A stretch of DNA of 38,040 bases from Deltaproteobacteria bacterium (GTDB lineage Bacteria; Desulfobacterota; DSM-4660; Desulfatiglandales; Desulfatiglandaceae), in NCBI GenBank assembly GCA_022340265.1, contig JAJDOH010000094.1:1-38040 (forward strand). Direction: 5' to 3'. The notes beneath the pieces were generated by a model, which had not been told where the DNA came from, made no database searches, and worked only from the letters and a program-made list of their open reading frames with translations. The translations under genes and the position numbers were made by a program. This document shows positions 16,956 through 25,919 of the stretch, piece after piece (positions within the stretch are counted from its first letter, which is position 1; the number at the start of each line of letters is the position of its first letter).

Positions 16956-17423
16956 ATGGTGACGTGTACGATTCTGATTGTTTACCATTCCCAAAGTGGA
17001 AACACGCAAAAAATGGCACAAAACGCCGCTGAGGGCGCTAGCTCCATCGAAGGCGTGGCGGTTTATTTGAAAAAGGCCTCTGAAGCAACCCTTGAGGATT
17101 TGTCGGCATGTGACGGGCTCATCATCGCTTCCCCCGAATATTTCGGTTATATGGCCGGAATGATAAAAGATTTTTTTGACAGAACCTACAATGAAGGGCG
17201 GGGGAAGAAAGAAGTATTCAAAAAACCGTACGCAGTCCTCATCAGTGCCGGCAATGATGGAACCGGCGCGTTGAACCATATTGAACGAATCTGTCTGGGG
17301 TATCCGTTCAAAAAGGTTCTGGCGCCGGTTGTGGCAAAAGGTCCCGTCGAAAATAAGACCCTGGATCAGTGCCGGGAACTGGGTAAAACCATCGCAGCCG
17401 GATGTCGCGAGGGTATCTATTGA
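16956..17423 (+). CDS. Flavodoxin-like / NAD(P)H oxidoreductase family protein
   Basis: The 155-residue protein has a flavodoxin-like fold: strand TILIVYHS, then the FMN phosphate loop SQSGNTQKMA (about 13-22), the isoalloxazine-contacting loop SPEYFGYMAG (about 59-68), and the DFFDRTYNEG segment seen in flavodoxin-like NADPH reductases. It probably carries FMN and moves electrons or reduces quinone-type substrates in the cytosol. It lacks the acidic character of a typical electron-transfer flavodoxin. The start has AAGGGG about 13 bases upstream, a loose fit; GTG at 16959 is an alternative. It converges on the aminotransferase gene with a 12-bp gap. Confidence 0.85.
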   Translation: MVTCTILIVYHSQSGNTQKMAQNAAEGASSIEGVAVYLKKASEATLEDLSACDGLIIASPEYFGYMAGMIKDFFDRTYNEGRGKKEVFKKPYAVLISAGNDGTGALNHIERICLGYPFKKVLAPVVAKGPVENKTLDQCRELGKTIAAGCREGIY

Positions 17424-17435
17424 AGACCATCAACG

Positions 17436-18752
17436 CTACTTGGAAAGATCTTCCACACCCTTTAAGACTGTGTCAAAAAGCGCCTCTGTGTCCTCTTTTT
17501 CGAGACAGGAAAATGCCACACGAAGGTCGGTTTTGCCCAGGGCAATGAGCCCCACGCCGTATTTATTCAGCAGGTGGACCCGCAAGGGCTCCGCATGGAC
17601 GGTTTTTAATTTCAGACACATGAAGTAGCCGGAATTGAAGGGGTACACATCCCAGGCGTCAGCGTATTTCGTATTGGAGAGAACCCGTTTCACTTCCTCT
17701 GCCCTGTCCCTCATGATCTCAAATTTTTCGTGCTTTTCGGCCAGACAGGCATCCGATTGCAGCGATTTGAGAATCAGTTCCTGGCTTAAATGCGATGCAT
17801 TGGATATGGATCCCCTGATCGCACCCGCCGTCTTTTTCTCCAGTGCATCATAAAACAGTCGTGATTCCCCTTTGACCGGACAACCGTAGGTGACAAAGCC
17901 CACCCGCAACCCCCATGCAAAGTTTTCTTTGGTGGCGCCGTCCAGTTTGACCGCCAACAGATTTGGATTGCGATCCATTAATAAGGCGAACATGGATTCC
18001 TTCATGGCGCCATCTTCATAGAAAAGGCCGAAATAGGCGTCATCCATAAAGGCTACCACGTGGGTCCCCGCTTTAGCGATGTTCTCCAGGATATCCGCGA
18101 TACCCTTCGCCTCTTTTGAGGAAATTGTATATCCGGTCGGATTATTCGGAAAATTGAGGATTACGATGATTTTCTTCCGTTCTTTCGCCGCTTTTTCAAC
18201 GGCCGTTTTAAAGGCATTCATGTTGAAGCCGCCATTTGGATCAAGAAAGGTATAATTCCTGATAACGGCACCTTTCCTGACACCGAAAATGAGATTGTAA
18301 TTTCCCCACATTTTATCAGGCAGCAAAATGACATCCCCGGGATCTACCAACATATCCGAGACAACGCTCAGTGCGTGGGTGATGGCGTTACAGGTCACCG
18401 GCAGACTGATATCCTTTCCTTTAAGTGAAGGATTTTTTCGATAAATTTCTTCTTTCCACACTTCACGGAGGGGCAGGATACCGAAAGAAGGCGCATAGGT
18501 GAGGGCTTCCGTGGGCGTAATATCATTGAGCATGGCCATGATGGAGGGTAGAAACATGGTATTTCCTTTTTCCGTTGCCATGCCGATGGTTGCGTTAAAT
18601 TTGTGGGCTTTTTCCTTTGCTTCGGCACTCTGTGAAAGGATGCCTTTCGGGAAAAAGAGGTTTTTGCCTACGGCGGAAAGCATGTCAAAAACATCGGGAT
18701 TGCCGTTTTCTATGATCTCGTTCAATTCTATTGCGATGGGGTTCATCTCCAT
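17436..18752 (-). CDS. Class I aminotransferase (PLP-dependent)
   Basis: The 438-residue protein is a fold type I aminotransferase. Visible residues are NFPNNPTG (200-207), the cofactor Asp and Tyr in DDAYFG (237-242), the PLP lysine K275 in LDGATKENFAWGLR, the phosphate-binding R283 and the carboxylate-binding Arg in TDLRVAFS. The N-terminal part GMATEKGNTMFLPS and the long tail differ from the well-known aspartate and tyrosine groups, so the amino acid used is not predictable. GAGGAGC eight bases upstream supports the ATG at 18752. The following gene on this strand is separate; the leader to 18869 has a TTGACA but no convincing -10. Confidence 0.9.
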   Translation of the reverse strand: MEMNPIAIELNEIIENGNPDVFDMLSAVGKNLFFPKGILSQSAEAKEKAHKFNATIGMATEKGNTMFLPSIMAMLNDITPTEALTYAPSFGILPLREVWKEEIYRKNPSLKGKDISLPVTCNAITHALSVVSDMLVDPGDVILLPDKMWGNYNLIFGVRKGAVIRNYTFLDPNGGFNMNAFKTAVEKAAKERKKIIVILNFPNNPTGYTISSKEAKGIADILENIAKAGTHVVAFMDDAYFGLFYEDGAMKESMFALLMDRNPNLLAVKLDGATKENFAWGLRVGFVTYGCPVKGESRLFYDALEKKTAGAIRGSISNASHLSQELILKSLQSDACLAEKHEKFEIMRDRAEEVKRVLSNTKYADAWDVYPFNSGYFMCLKLKTVHAEPLRVHLLNKYGVGLIALGKTDLRVAFSCLEKEDTEALFDTVLKGVEDLSK

Positions 18753-18869
18753 GTTGATTGCTCCTCGGTGTTCTTAAATAAGAATTTTTTTTGGGGTGCA
18801 TTGTTAACCGGCAGTTTAGAATTTTGTCAAGCAAATTGCCATGCTTTCAGGCGATGTGTTCGGGCAAAA

Positions 18870-19388
18870 TCAATTCTGCTGGATATCCACGGTAATTTGT
18901 TGTCGTATTTGACGCTCCCCCTGATAAATGACCAGATCAATGGTGTTCTCTCCCTGTGGCAGGGGCCCCGGGTACAGTCCTCTCCCTTCTCCATCCAGGA
19001 TCTGTTCCCGCATGGGTGCAAAAGCCACCAGTTTAAGGGGAAAAATTTCTCTGGTGAACGTGCCGCCTGCCGGTATAACGGCCGGCGGAATTGATTCTTT
19101 GATGGTTGCAGGGTCGATGCTCGGAAACACAACCGGGCCGTAGGATTTTCCGTCACAGAGATACCGTGTCTTATTCCAGTCGATTTTGAGCGGTTGGTTG
19201 GTCTTGTTGTCGATAAAAAGCCTGAAAGATACAAAATTCGCTTTATCCCGTTTGAGGGGTGTCAGCTGCACGCTGAAATCAGCATTTTGAACCTGCCGGG
19301 TCGACGGGATACTGGTCCATGATTTTGTTTTTGCAGTCACACAGGCCGCCAGAAACAACACCATTAAAACAACAGTTCCAATTTTCAT
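18870..19388 (-). CDS. Putative lipoprotein of unknown function
   Basis: I do not recognise a named family. The 172-residue protein begins with a hydrophobic stretch ending in a lipobox (VLMVLFLAAC, Cys at 16), so it is probably anchored to a membrane by lipid and exposed to the periplasm. The rest is beta-rich, with FVSFRLFIDNKTNQPLKIDW resembling an immunoglobulin-like strand pattern seen in small cell-envelope proteins. GGAGGAATAG lies right before the ATG. It follows the AsmA-like gene by 21 bp on the same strand, so both may act in the envelope. Confidence 0.7.
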   Translation of the reverse strand: MKIGTVVLMVLFLAACVTAKTKSWTSIPSTRQVQNADFSVQLTPLKRDKANFVSFRLFIDNKTNQPLKIDWNKTRYLCDGKSYGPVVFPSIDPATIKESIPPAVIPAGGTFTREIFPLKLVAFAPMREQILDGEGRGLYPGPLPQGENTIDLVIYQGERQIRQQITVDIQQN

Positions 19389-19409
19389 TCTATTCCTCCG
19401 GAAAAATGT

Positions 19410-22400
19410 TTACCAAAAAAAGGATTCGTCTTCTTTGTTTTTGGTTCTATCTCCCTCGCCCATCATCGGTTCAACGATCCTGACCGGTGTTTCAAGGGTC
19501 CTTTTCAGCATTCCCCATACGCCGGACGCGATTTCGGAAAAGGGTAGAATTTTCACTTTTGGGTCTTTCAAAGAACCATCAATTCTTACGGGAATGGAAA
19601 TCAGTGTACCGCCCAGAATATACCCTGCTACCGGAATGAGTTTGATCAGGCGGTCCGTCAGCGTAAAGGGTGATGCCAGCATTTTGATGTCCAGCTGTCT
19701 ATTGAGCAGGTCTATGTCACCGTTAAAAACAAGGTTCAAGGCGGAGCTTTTCATGAGACCTTTTTGCATTTGAATTTTACCATTTTTCAGGTTGCCGCTA
19801 ATCTGCACCAAATCATAGGGAAGACCTTCATTTTCCAGACTCGGAAGTTTGCCTTTGAAAATATCCGTGACGTTCAGGACTGATAACACCCGGGCCAGCG
19901 TCGGGCCATGTTTAATTCTGCCGTCGGAGGCGGAAAAAAGAATGGGCCCTTCAAGTTTTCCGGGAAGATCATCCCATTTTCCTTCGGCGGTGATTTTGGC
20001 TTCAAGATCAAATGTGCCCTCGGCGTCGATCCGCTTTTGGGTGAGGCAGGTGATACTTTGACTTAATGCCGCCTTTTCAGCTTTCAGTCGGAAATCCAGG
20101 TCGATATTATCTTTATTCAGCTTCAAATAACCCGGTGAAGAAATCCCGCATAAAGCGGCATTTTCAACAGAAATCCGGATACTTTCAGGGTTGATGGAGA
20201 CTTCTCCCTGAAATGGGTGCCAGGTAAAACCGCCGACCTTCAAGCTGTTCCACATCAGATGGGCTGTTCCTCGAATGGGAAAATGCCATGGTTCCTTTCC
20301 ATCCTCATTGGCGGTTTTTCCCTTCGATTTATTCAGTAACTCCAGGACCTTGTCAAGGTCAACGTTGTCGGTGCTGATATCTACATCAAATCTGGGGTCT
20401 TCCGTGGCAAGATCAGCGCTGCCGCTCATGAAAAGTCTGTTTTGATTCAGAAGCATTCGAACCGAATCAAAGAGAAGTTGTTGGCCTTCGGCATGCAAAG
20501 AAAAATCCACAATTTTGGCAGGAAGTGGTATCCCGTAAATGAGAATGTCGTTACCCCTTAAGAATCCTTCAGCCGATGTGGAATACGACTGCATGGGCAG
20601 TATCCGGGCGGAAATGTCGCCCTCAATCCAGCCACCCAGAAAGGGATTTTTGAGGAACATACCGTCCAGGGTGGATTTCTCGATTTTCCCGGAAAAACTG
20701 ACATCCACCAGTTCTTCGTGAGCCAGCAGACCGAAAGAGGCCCTGGCCGCACCATCTTCCAACGCCAGTTTCCGAATATTCAATTTCCCTGGTCCTTGGG
20801 AAACATTTACGGAAACGCCCGGCCCTTTGGGGAAAAGCAGTTGCCCTTCCAACGATACACCATTATCTTTCGCCCAGATGATATGTCCCGAACGCACTTT
20901 TAACGGGGCTTGCAACCGGAAATCATCGGGTAGTTTCAATGTGTCATAGAGATAATCGATACTTTGGGCCCCGAAGGTTCCCGAGATATTGGTTTCACAA
21001 TGATTGATTCCTTTCCGAGGACCCGCCACGGTACCTGTCATGTTGAAATGAGAATCCAGGATGTCGATTTCGGCAGCACTCAAACGGATCGCTTCCGGTG
21101 TCACTTGCATCCGAGCATTGGGTACCTTGATCGGTCCCGGTAAGAACGATGTATTCAGAAAAACCTTCTCCATTTCCAGATCAGCCTGGTAATGCCATGC
21201 GGCGGGGTTTTTGAGGGGACCTTTCAGGTTTAACGCGTGAAAGAAAATCCTGCCTTTAAGGCTTTCGGGATTTTTCAGCCATCTCTTCAAGGCATCCATA
21301 TCTCTAATGAACGGATGAAGCTCTTCCAGCAAAACCGTAGCCTTTGAAGCGGCAATCTCTATCCTTGGTTCATCCCCCCAGTCCAATCCGCCGGATGAAA
21401 CAAAAAACCGGGAACCGCCAAGGGTCCCTGCCGCATCATTTAGTTGAACATGATGCTGCCGGTAATGGATCTTGCCCTCTGTTAGTGTCACGGGTAACGG
21501 CAATAATTCATAAGCCGCTTTCAGGCGGCACGATGAGCAGTCCACATCCACACCAAGGACTTCTTCAGTTTTATCAAGCTTCAGCCTTGCCGTTGCCTGG
21601 CCTTCCACCCATTGAATGCGCTCCAGTTGTTGAGCAAATGTGCCCTTCGGCACGATCCGTTTCAAAACCCTATGGGCCTCTTGCAGGTCCGCGTCCACTT
21701 GAATGTCCAAGTTGAAAGGTCTTGCCTTATCGGTAAGTGATACATTAAGAATTCCGCCTGTCCCATTGATTTTATTAAGTTTTACATAAAGCCTCTTCCC
21801 GAAGAGCGTTCCCTTTGAGATCAAAGCGCTCCCCGCCACATCCTTGACGTCAAGTTTGGGGTCGGGCAGGGAAATCCTCCCATCCCGCATGATGCCTTTG
21901 ATGGTATAGGCATTCAGATTGCTCAGATCCGCCAGGGATTTTCCTTTTGTGTCCACCGATATGGAAGGGACCTTACCACCCTTGACAATATCAAAAACAT
22001 TCTGAACCGCCGAAATGTCCCCCACAAGGCCCAGGGCGCAGGACCGGACCGCCGGAACGTCCACATCTTTTCCTTCAAGGTGAAGGCTTACCATCGGTGT
22101 ATCCTTTTGATTTCTAAAAACCCCGGACAGGTGCATCGGGGGATAGTCCAGGGTCATGTCAGACAAAGACACCACCAGATAAGCGTTTTTAACCTGCATA
22201 TTGCCCCGGATTCGAGCACCCTTTACGGTAATCTTGCGTTGACCCCGAGATAACGCCAGTGAAGGCGCGGACAAATTTATATGGGCTTTCAGGCTTTTAA
22301 CCCCGGTCCCTTCAAAGTTTGTCTGAAGGTCCATCACACCGTCTTCCAGCCGCAGGGTTTTGCTATCTTGGGAATTACCCGTTAATTCTCCGGTCTTAAG

Positions 22401-23072
22401 ACCGGAAAGGGTCAGCGTCCCGTTTGTTTTAGAAGACGCCAGTTCCATCTGACCCTTCAGATCCAACTTTTGAAAAAAATTGGAGGTGCAGTTTATTTGA
22501 AGGGTTAAAACGCCCTTTGTGTGTTCAACTGAAAGGTTTATATCGCTGAATCGAAATGACTGGTTTTCCCGGGTGGTAAGATCGAGAAGACCCTCCTCAA
22601 CCCGGATTGTGAGACCGTCGGTTTTGCCAAACCAGGTGCGTAACCCCTGGGGTATTTCGAATTGTATGTTCGTCATGGGAGAAGGGATTGGCGATGGTTT
22701 GTCACTTCCGTCAGACATCAGGTCAATGTTTATACGGGGAGAGATGAATTGGATATGGGCCGGACGAAATTCTCCTTTAAAGAGCGGCAGGAGTTTTGGA
22801 TAAACCGATACGGATTTAAACGTCAGACTTTTCCCCCCGGGAAAAGAAAAGTTTCCTTCTTGGATAACCGCATGGGGTCGAAAGAGAAAGGAAACCTCCA
22901 ATTTACGGAAACTGCACTGCCCGCCGGTTTCCCGGCTAAAACGGGTTTCAATGTCTCTATGGATGCTATGGAGATTGATGAGCAGAGGGGCCGTCAGGAG
23001 CAGCGCGCACAGTATAAGCAGCGCCGCGCCAGCAATCCCCCCAAACCAATAAAAAAATCTTTTGCCCCGCAT
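19410..23072 (-). CDS. Large AsmA-like / YhdP-type envelope protein
   Basis: This 1220-residue protein has one N-terminal transmembrane segment (FFYWFGGIAGAALLILCALLL) and then a very long beta-rich periplasmic part made of repeated amphipathic strands. The last 250 residues match the AsmA-like C-terminal domain, ending with the LASPFTLTDRLIKLIPVAGYILGGTLISIPVRIDGSLKDPKVKILPF region. Proteins of this group (AsmA, TamB, YhdP) form hydrophobic grooves that bridge the envelope and move phospholipids toward the outer membrane. That role is inferred. The start is ATG at 23072; a GTG one codon earlier is possible. No good ribosome site is seen. A lipoprotein gene follows. Confidence 0.85.
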   Translation of the reverse strand: MRGKRFFYWFGGIAGAALLILCALLLTAPLLINLHSIHRDIETRFSRETGGQCSFRKLEVSFLFRPHAVIQEGNFSFPGGKSLTFKSVSVYPKLLPLFKGEFRPAHIQFISPRINIDLMSDGSDKPSPIPSPMTNIQFEIPQGLRTWFGKTDGLTIRVEEGLLDLTTRENQSFRFSDINLSVEHTKGVLTLQINCTSNFFQKLDLKGQMELASSKTNGTLTLSGLKTGELTGNSQDSKTLRLEDGVMDLQTNFEGTGVKSLKAHINLSAPSLALSRGQRKITVKGARIRGNMQVKNAYLVVSLSDMTLDYPPMHLSGVFRNQKDTPMVSLHLEGKDVDVPAVRSCALGLVGDISAVQNVFDIVKGGKVPSISVDTKGKSLADLSNLNAYTIKGIMRDGRISLPDPKLDVKDVAGSALISKGTLFGKRLYVKLNKINGTGGILNVSLTDKARPFNLDIQVDADLQEAHRVLKRIVPKGTFAQQLERIQWVEGQATARLKLDKTEEVLGVDVDCSSCRLKAAYELLPLPVTLTEGKIHYRQHHVQLNDAAGTLGGSRFFVSSGGLDWGDEPRIEIAASKATVLLEELHPFIRDMDALKRWLKNPESLKGRIFFHALNLKGPLKNPAAWHYQADLEMEKVFLNTSFLPGPIKVPNARMQVTPEAIRLSAAEIDILDSHFNMTGTVAGPRKGINHCETNISGTFGAQSIDYLYDTLKLPDDFRLQAPLKVRSGHIIWAKDNGVSLEGQLLFPKGPGVSVNVSQGPGKLNIRKLALEDGAARASFGLLAHEELVDVSFSGKIEKSTLDGMFLKNPFLGGWIEGDISARILPMQSYSTSAEGFLRGNDILIYGIPLPAKIVDFSLHAEGQQLLFDSVRMLLNQNRLFMSGSADLATEDPRFDVDISTDNVDLDKVLELLNKSKGKTANEDGKEPWHFPIRGTAHLMWNSLKVGGFTWHPFQGEVSINPESIRISVENAALCGISSPGYLKLNKDNIDLDFRLKAEKAALSQSITCLTQKRIDAEGTFDLEAKITAEGKWDDLPGKLEGPILFSASDGRIKHGPTLARVLSVLNVTDIFKGKLPSLENEGLPYDLVQISGNLKNGKIQMQKGLMKSSALNLVFNGDIDLLNRQLDIKMLASPFTLTDRLIKLIPVAGYILGGTLISIPVRIDGSLKDPKVKILPFSEIASGVWGMLKRTLETPVRIVEPMMGEGDRTKNKEDESFFW

Positions 23073-23127
23073 CACGAATGCCGAACTTTTCTAAAACAGA
23101 TAAATTTTAAGTTTCTCATTTTCATAG

Positions 23128-23155
23128 ATAATATTCAAATGGGTGAAAAAGTCAA
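23128..23155 (-). promoter_or_regulatory. Promoter for the AsmA-like gene
   Basis: On the minus strand, TTGACT (23155-23150), a 16-bp spacer and TATTAT (23133-23128) lie 55-85 bp before the start of the AsmA-like gene. Confidence 0.55.
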
Positions 23156-23203
23156 AAGAAACCCTTTTTCATTTCGGTGGTCATGGAGATTTTGACAAAA
23201 GGG

Positions 23204-23233
23204 TTGCAACTCCAAAGAAGAATATTCTACAAT
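23204..23233 (+). promoter_or_regulatory. Promoter for modABC
   Basis: TTGCAA (23204-23209), an 18-bp spacer and TACAAT (23228-23233) lie 45-75 bp before modA. I saw no ModE-like palindrome in the leader. Confidence 0.5.
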
Positions 23234-23279
23234 AGATTAATATCCCGAATAAATTTATGCGATCGAAAGGAAATCACCC

Positions 23280-24077
23280 ATGATATGGAGAATCTTTAAA
23301 ACGGAAATGCGCATCGCTGTGATCTGTATGATGGTGCTGTACACAAGTTTGGTGCCGGCGACGGCTGCCGATGAGACTGATACGGTCACTGTGTTTGCGG
23401 CGGCATCAACGACCAATGCCATGTCCGATATCGGGCAACGTTATATGGAGCAACAAAAGGGCCGAATCCGCTTTTCTTTCGCTGCATCTTCCACGTTGGC
23501 CAAGCAGATTGATAATGGCGCTCCCGCGGATATTTATGTTTCCGCCAACGTTAAATGGATGGATTATCTGATGTCCAAAAAGATGATTTTGCCAAATACC
23601 CGGGTCGATTTGCTGGGAAACTGTATCGTTTTGATCGTACCCTCCCAAAGTGCCTTGAAACATATCGATATCAAACCCGATTTTCCATTGGCAAGCTATC
23701 TGGGTGATGGTCGGCTCGCCATGGGGGATCCGGAACATGTACCGGCAGGTATATATGGGAAAGAGGCCTTGAAGCGGCTGAAAGTATGGCAGCAGGTAAA
23801 GAACAAAGTGGCGGGAATGAAGGATGTGCGGGCGGCACTCATGATGGTTGAGCGCGGCGAGGTTTCCCTGGGACTGGTCTATTCGACGGATGCCGCCATC
23901 TCTACAAGAGTTCGCATTGTTGGGGTGTTTCCCCCTGAAACACATTCTCCCATTATTTACCCCGTCGCCATTGTGGCAAACCATGACAGACCGTCGGTCG
24001 AGCGTTTTATGGCTTTTTTGGAATCCGCCGCGGCAAGAACGGTTTTTGAAAAATATGGATTCAGAGTGCGGGAATAA
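23280..24077 (+). CDS. modA: Molybdate ABC transporter, substrate-binding protein
   Basis: ModA binds molybdate (or tungstate) in the periplasm and hands it to ModBC. The 265-residue protein has a signal peptide (hydrophobic about 10-27, likely cut near ATAAD) and the family hallmarks VTVFAAAST, FSFAASSTLAKQI, GAPADIYVSA, LGNCIVLIVP and a late GLVYSTDAA. The two serine residues after the AAAS and AASS loops are the usual oxyanion contacts. An AAAGGAAAT ribosome site lies before the ATG. It is the first gene of modABC. Confidence 0.95.
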   Translation: MIWRIFKTEMRIAVICMMVLYTSLVPATAADETDTVTVFAAASTTNAMSDIGQRYMEQQKGRIRFSFAASSTLAKQIDNGAPADIYVSANVKWMDYLMSKKMILPNTRVDLLGNCIVLIVPSQSALKHIDIKPDFPLASYLGDGRLAMGDPEHVPAGIYGKEALKRLKVWQQVKNKVAGMKDVRAALMMVERGEVSLGLVYSTDAAISTRVRIVGVFPPETHSPIIYPVAIVANHDRPSVERFMAFLESAAARTVFEKYGFRVRE

Positions 24078-24079
24078 AT

Positions 24080-24772
24080 ATGCTGGGGCTGACATCCATG
24101 GAGTGGGAGGCGCTTCGCCTCAGCCTCTGGATATCTTCTTGGGCTGTTGCCGTAAGCGTGCCTTTTGGCATTCTGGTTGCGTGGATTCTTGCACGATTGC
24201 GTTTCCCCGGTAAAAGCATTTTTGACGGCATCGTTCATCTGCCACTGGTGCTGCCGCCGGTGGTGACGGGGTATGTCCTTTTGGTACTTTTTGGGCGTAA
24301 AGGTCCTCTCGGCGCTTTTTTGCAGGACCACCTGGGCGTGACGCTGGCATTTAACTGGAAAGGCGCTGCGCTGGCGGCGGCCGTCATGGCTTTTCCCCTT
24401 TTGGTGCGGGCGGTGCGGCTCTCAATGGAAAGCGTGGATCAGGAGCTTGAAGCGGCGGCGCGCACTCTGGGCGCGGGGCCGTTGCGGGTCTTTTTCACCG
24501 TGACGCTTCCCCTGGTAGCGCCGGGCATCATCAGCGGCCTGATTCTGGCCTTTGCCAGGTGTCTGGGGGAATTCGGCGCCACCATTACCTTTGTATCCAA
24601 TATTCCCGGAGAGACGCGCACTTTGTCGCTGGCGCTCTATACGCTGACGCAGATGCCGGACGGCGAGACCGGTGCCATGCGGCTGTGCCTGCTGTCAGCG
24701 GGTGTGGCCATGGTCGCCATGGTGCTTTCGGAAATGGCCGCGCGCAGGTTTTCAAGGCGGTTGAAAGGATAG
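24080..24772 (+). CDS. modB: Molybdate ABC transporter, permease
   Basis: ModB is the inner-membrane channel of the importer. The 230-residue protein has about five to six membrane helices and the EAA loop that contacts ModC (ELEAAARTLGAGPLRVFFTVTLP), plus HLPLVLPPVVTGYVLL and ARCLGEFGATITFVSN typical of ModB. It begins two bases after the modA stop, and the modC start lies five bases after its own stop, so expression is tightly coupled. Confidence 0.95.
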   Translation: MLGLTSMEWEALRLSLWISSWAVAVSVPFGILVAWILARLRFPGKSIFDGIVHLPLVLPPVVTGYVLLVLFGRKGPLGAFLQDHLGVTLAFNWKGAALAAAVMAFPLLVRAVRLSMESVDQELEAAARTLGAGPLRVFFTVTLPLVAPGIISGLILAFARCLGEFGATITFVSNIPGETRTLSLALYTLTQMPDGETGAMRLCLLSAGVAMVAMVLSEMAARRFSRRLKG

Positions 24773-24777
24773 ATCTT

Positions 24778-25560
24778 TTGGACATTGACGTGAAACGAAA
24801 ACAGGGCGATTTCAGCATCGATGCCACCTTTAAGGGAAACCGCTCGGGAGTGACCGCCCTTTTCGGGTCTTCGGGAGCAGGAAAGACTTCCATTGTCAAT
24901 ATGGTTGCCGGCCTTTCAAAACCGGATGCCGGTCGGGTGGCCGTTGGCGACAGCGTACTGTTTGATGCAAAACATCACATCAATCTCCCTCCCGAAAAAC
25001 GCCGAATCGGGTACGTCTTTCAGGACGGGCGTCTTCTGCCCCATCTGTCGGTGAAAAGGAATCTCACATACGGCATGCATCGTACGCCCTTAAATCAGCG
25101 GTATGTGAAATTCGAGCAGGTGGTTGAGCTTCTGGGTATCGGACATCTTTTAAACCGCAGACCGGCAAAACTTTCCGGTGGCGAGAAACAACGGGTGGCC
25201 ATTGGCCGGGCACTTCTGACCAGCCCGGCGTTGCTGCTCATGGATGAACCCCTGGCATCATTGGACGCGGATCGCAAAAATGAGGTTTTGCCGTTCATTA
25301 CGCGAATGTCCCGCCAGTTCTCCATTCCCATTTTGTATGTCACCCATGCCGTGGATGAGATCCTCCATCTGGCGAGCCGGATGGTGATTCTTGAAAATGG
25401 ACGGGTTCTGGCGGCCGGGATTACTGAAGATATTGTGCGTCGTCCGGAACTGAGCGGGAAGTGGGGAAATGGCTCATCTTTTTCTCCATCATCAGGGCAC
25501 GTTGTCCTTCCTGATAGAAGCTGTCCTTTATGCCAACCGGAGAAAAACCGTGCTTTCTAA
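24778..25560 (+). CDS. modC: Molybdate ABC transporter, ATP-binding protein (short form)
   Basis: ModC drives uptake by ATP hydrolysis. The 260-residue protein has Walker A GSSGAGKT (30-37), Q-loop FQDGR (81-85), signature LSGGEKQRV (132-140), Walker B LLMDEP (153-158) and the switch His H190. The reading frame is open from 24559 inside modB, but the best start is TTG at 24778, eight bases after AAGGA. Usual ModC proteins are about 350 residues because of a C-terminal TOBE/Mop regulatory domain; here the ATPase domain is followed by only about 40 residues that do not look like one. The last 140 bp overlap the end of the GNAT gene on the other strand. Confidence 0.85.
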   Translation: MDIDVKRKQGDFSIDATFKGNRSGVTALFGSSGAGKTSIVNMVAGLSKPDAGRVAVGDSVLFDAKHHINLPPEKRRIGYVFQDGRLLPHLSVKRNLTYGMHRTPLNQRYVKFEQVVELLGIGHLLNRRPAKLSGGEKQRVAIGRALLTSPALLLMDEPLASLDADRKNEVLPFITRMSRQFSIPILYVTHAVDEILHLASRMVILENGRVLAAGITEDIVRRPELSGKWGNGSSFSPSSGHVVLPDRSCPLCQPEKNRAF

Positions 25561-25894
25561 AAAGCTTTTGTGCGTGCAGGTTACGAACACCTGTGTGCAG
25601 AATCAGTATTTCAACCTTCAACGTTTCCGCCATTTCAATGAGCTCCCGCATCAACTGTTCCCCCACGCCGCAACGGCAATGGTGAGGGTCGACAGCGATG
25701 GCCAGCAGTTCGGCGATTTTCACTGAATTGCCCCACTTCTTATTCATGCCCAGCATCACGTAACCAATGGGTCTATCGTCCAATTCGGCCACGAGGGTTC
25801 GCGCAAAACCCGAGAGGAACCATTGGGGCAACAGTTCTTCATAGGGGCCATACCGGTAAAACACTTCTCCACTGAGCGCAGCGATGAACGCCAC
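25421..25894 (-). CDS. GNAT family N-acetyltransferase
   Basis: The protein has the acetyl-CoA-binding part of the GNAT fold: strand LLAIAVDPHHCRCGVGEQLMREL with the RCGVG pyrophosphate loop, then VEILILHTGVRNLHAQKLFRKHGFSPVGIKDSFY. The target amine is unknown; it could be a small molecule or a protein N-terminus (RimI-like length). The only ordinary start codon is a GTG at 25894, but the frame stays open upstream and encodes IEIRPAIQND, which looks like the missing first strand of the fold. Its 5' end therefore may lie at about 25924 or 25933 with a rare start codon. It directly follows dsrP and converges on modC with a 140-bp overlap. Confidence 0.75.
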   Translation of the reverse strand: MAFIAALSGEVFYRYGPYEELLPQWFLSGFARTLVAELDDRPIGYVMLGMNKKWGNSVKIAELLAIAVDPHHCRCGVGEQLMRELIEMAETLKVEILILHTGVRNLHAQKLFRKHGFSPVGIKDSFYQEGQRALMMEKKMSHFPTSRSVPDDAQYLQ

Positions 25895-25919
25895 GTCATT
25901 TTGTATGGCGGGTCTTATT

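Noticed and set aside
18753-18869. Promoter for the aminotransferase with TTGACA on the minus strand
   Set aside because: The TTGACA is exact but no acceptable -10 hexamer lies at 16-18 bp, so I did not list it as a feature.
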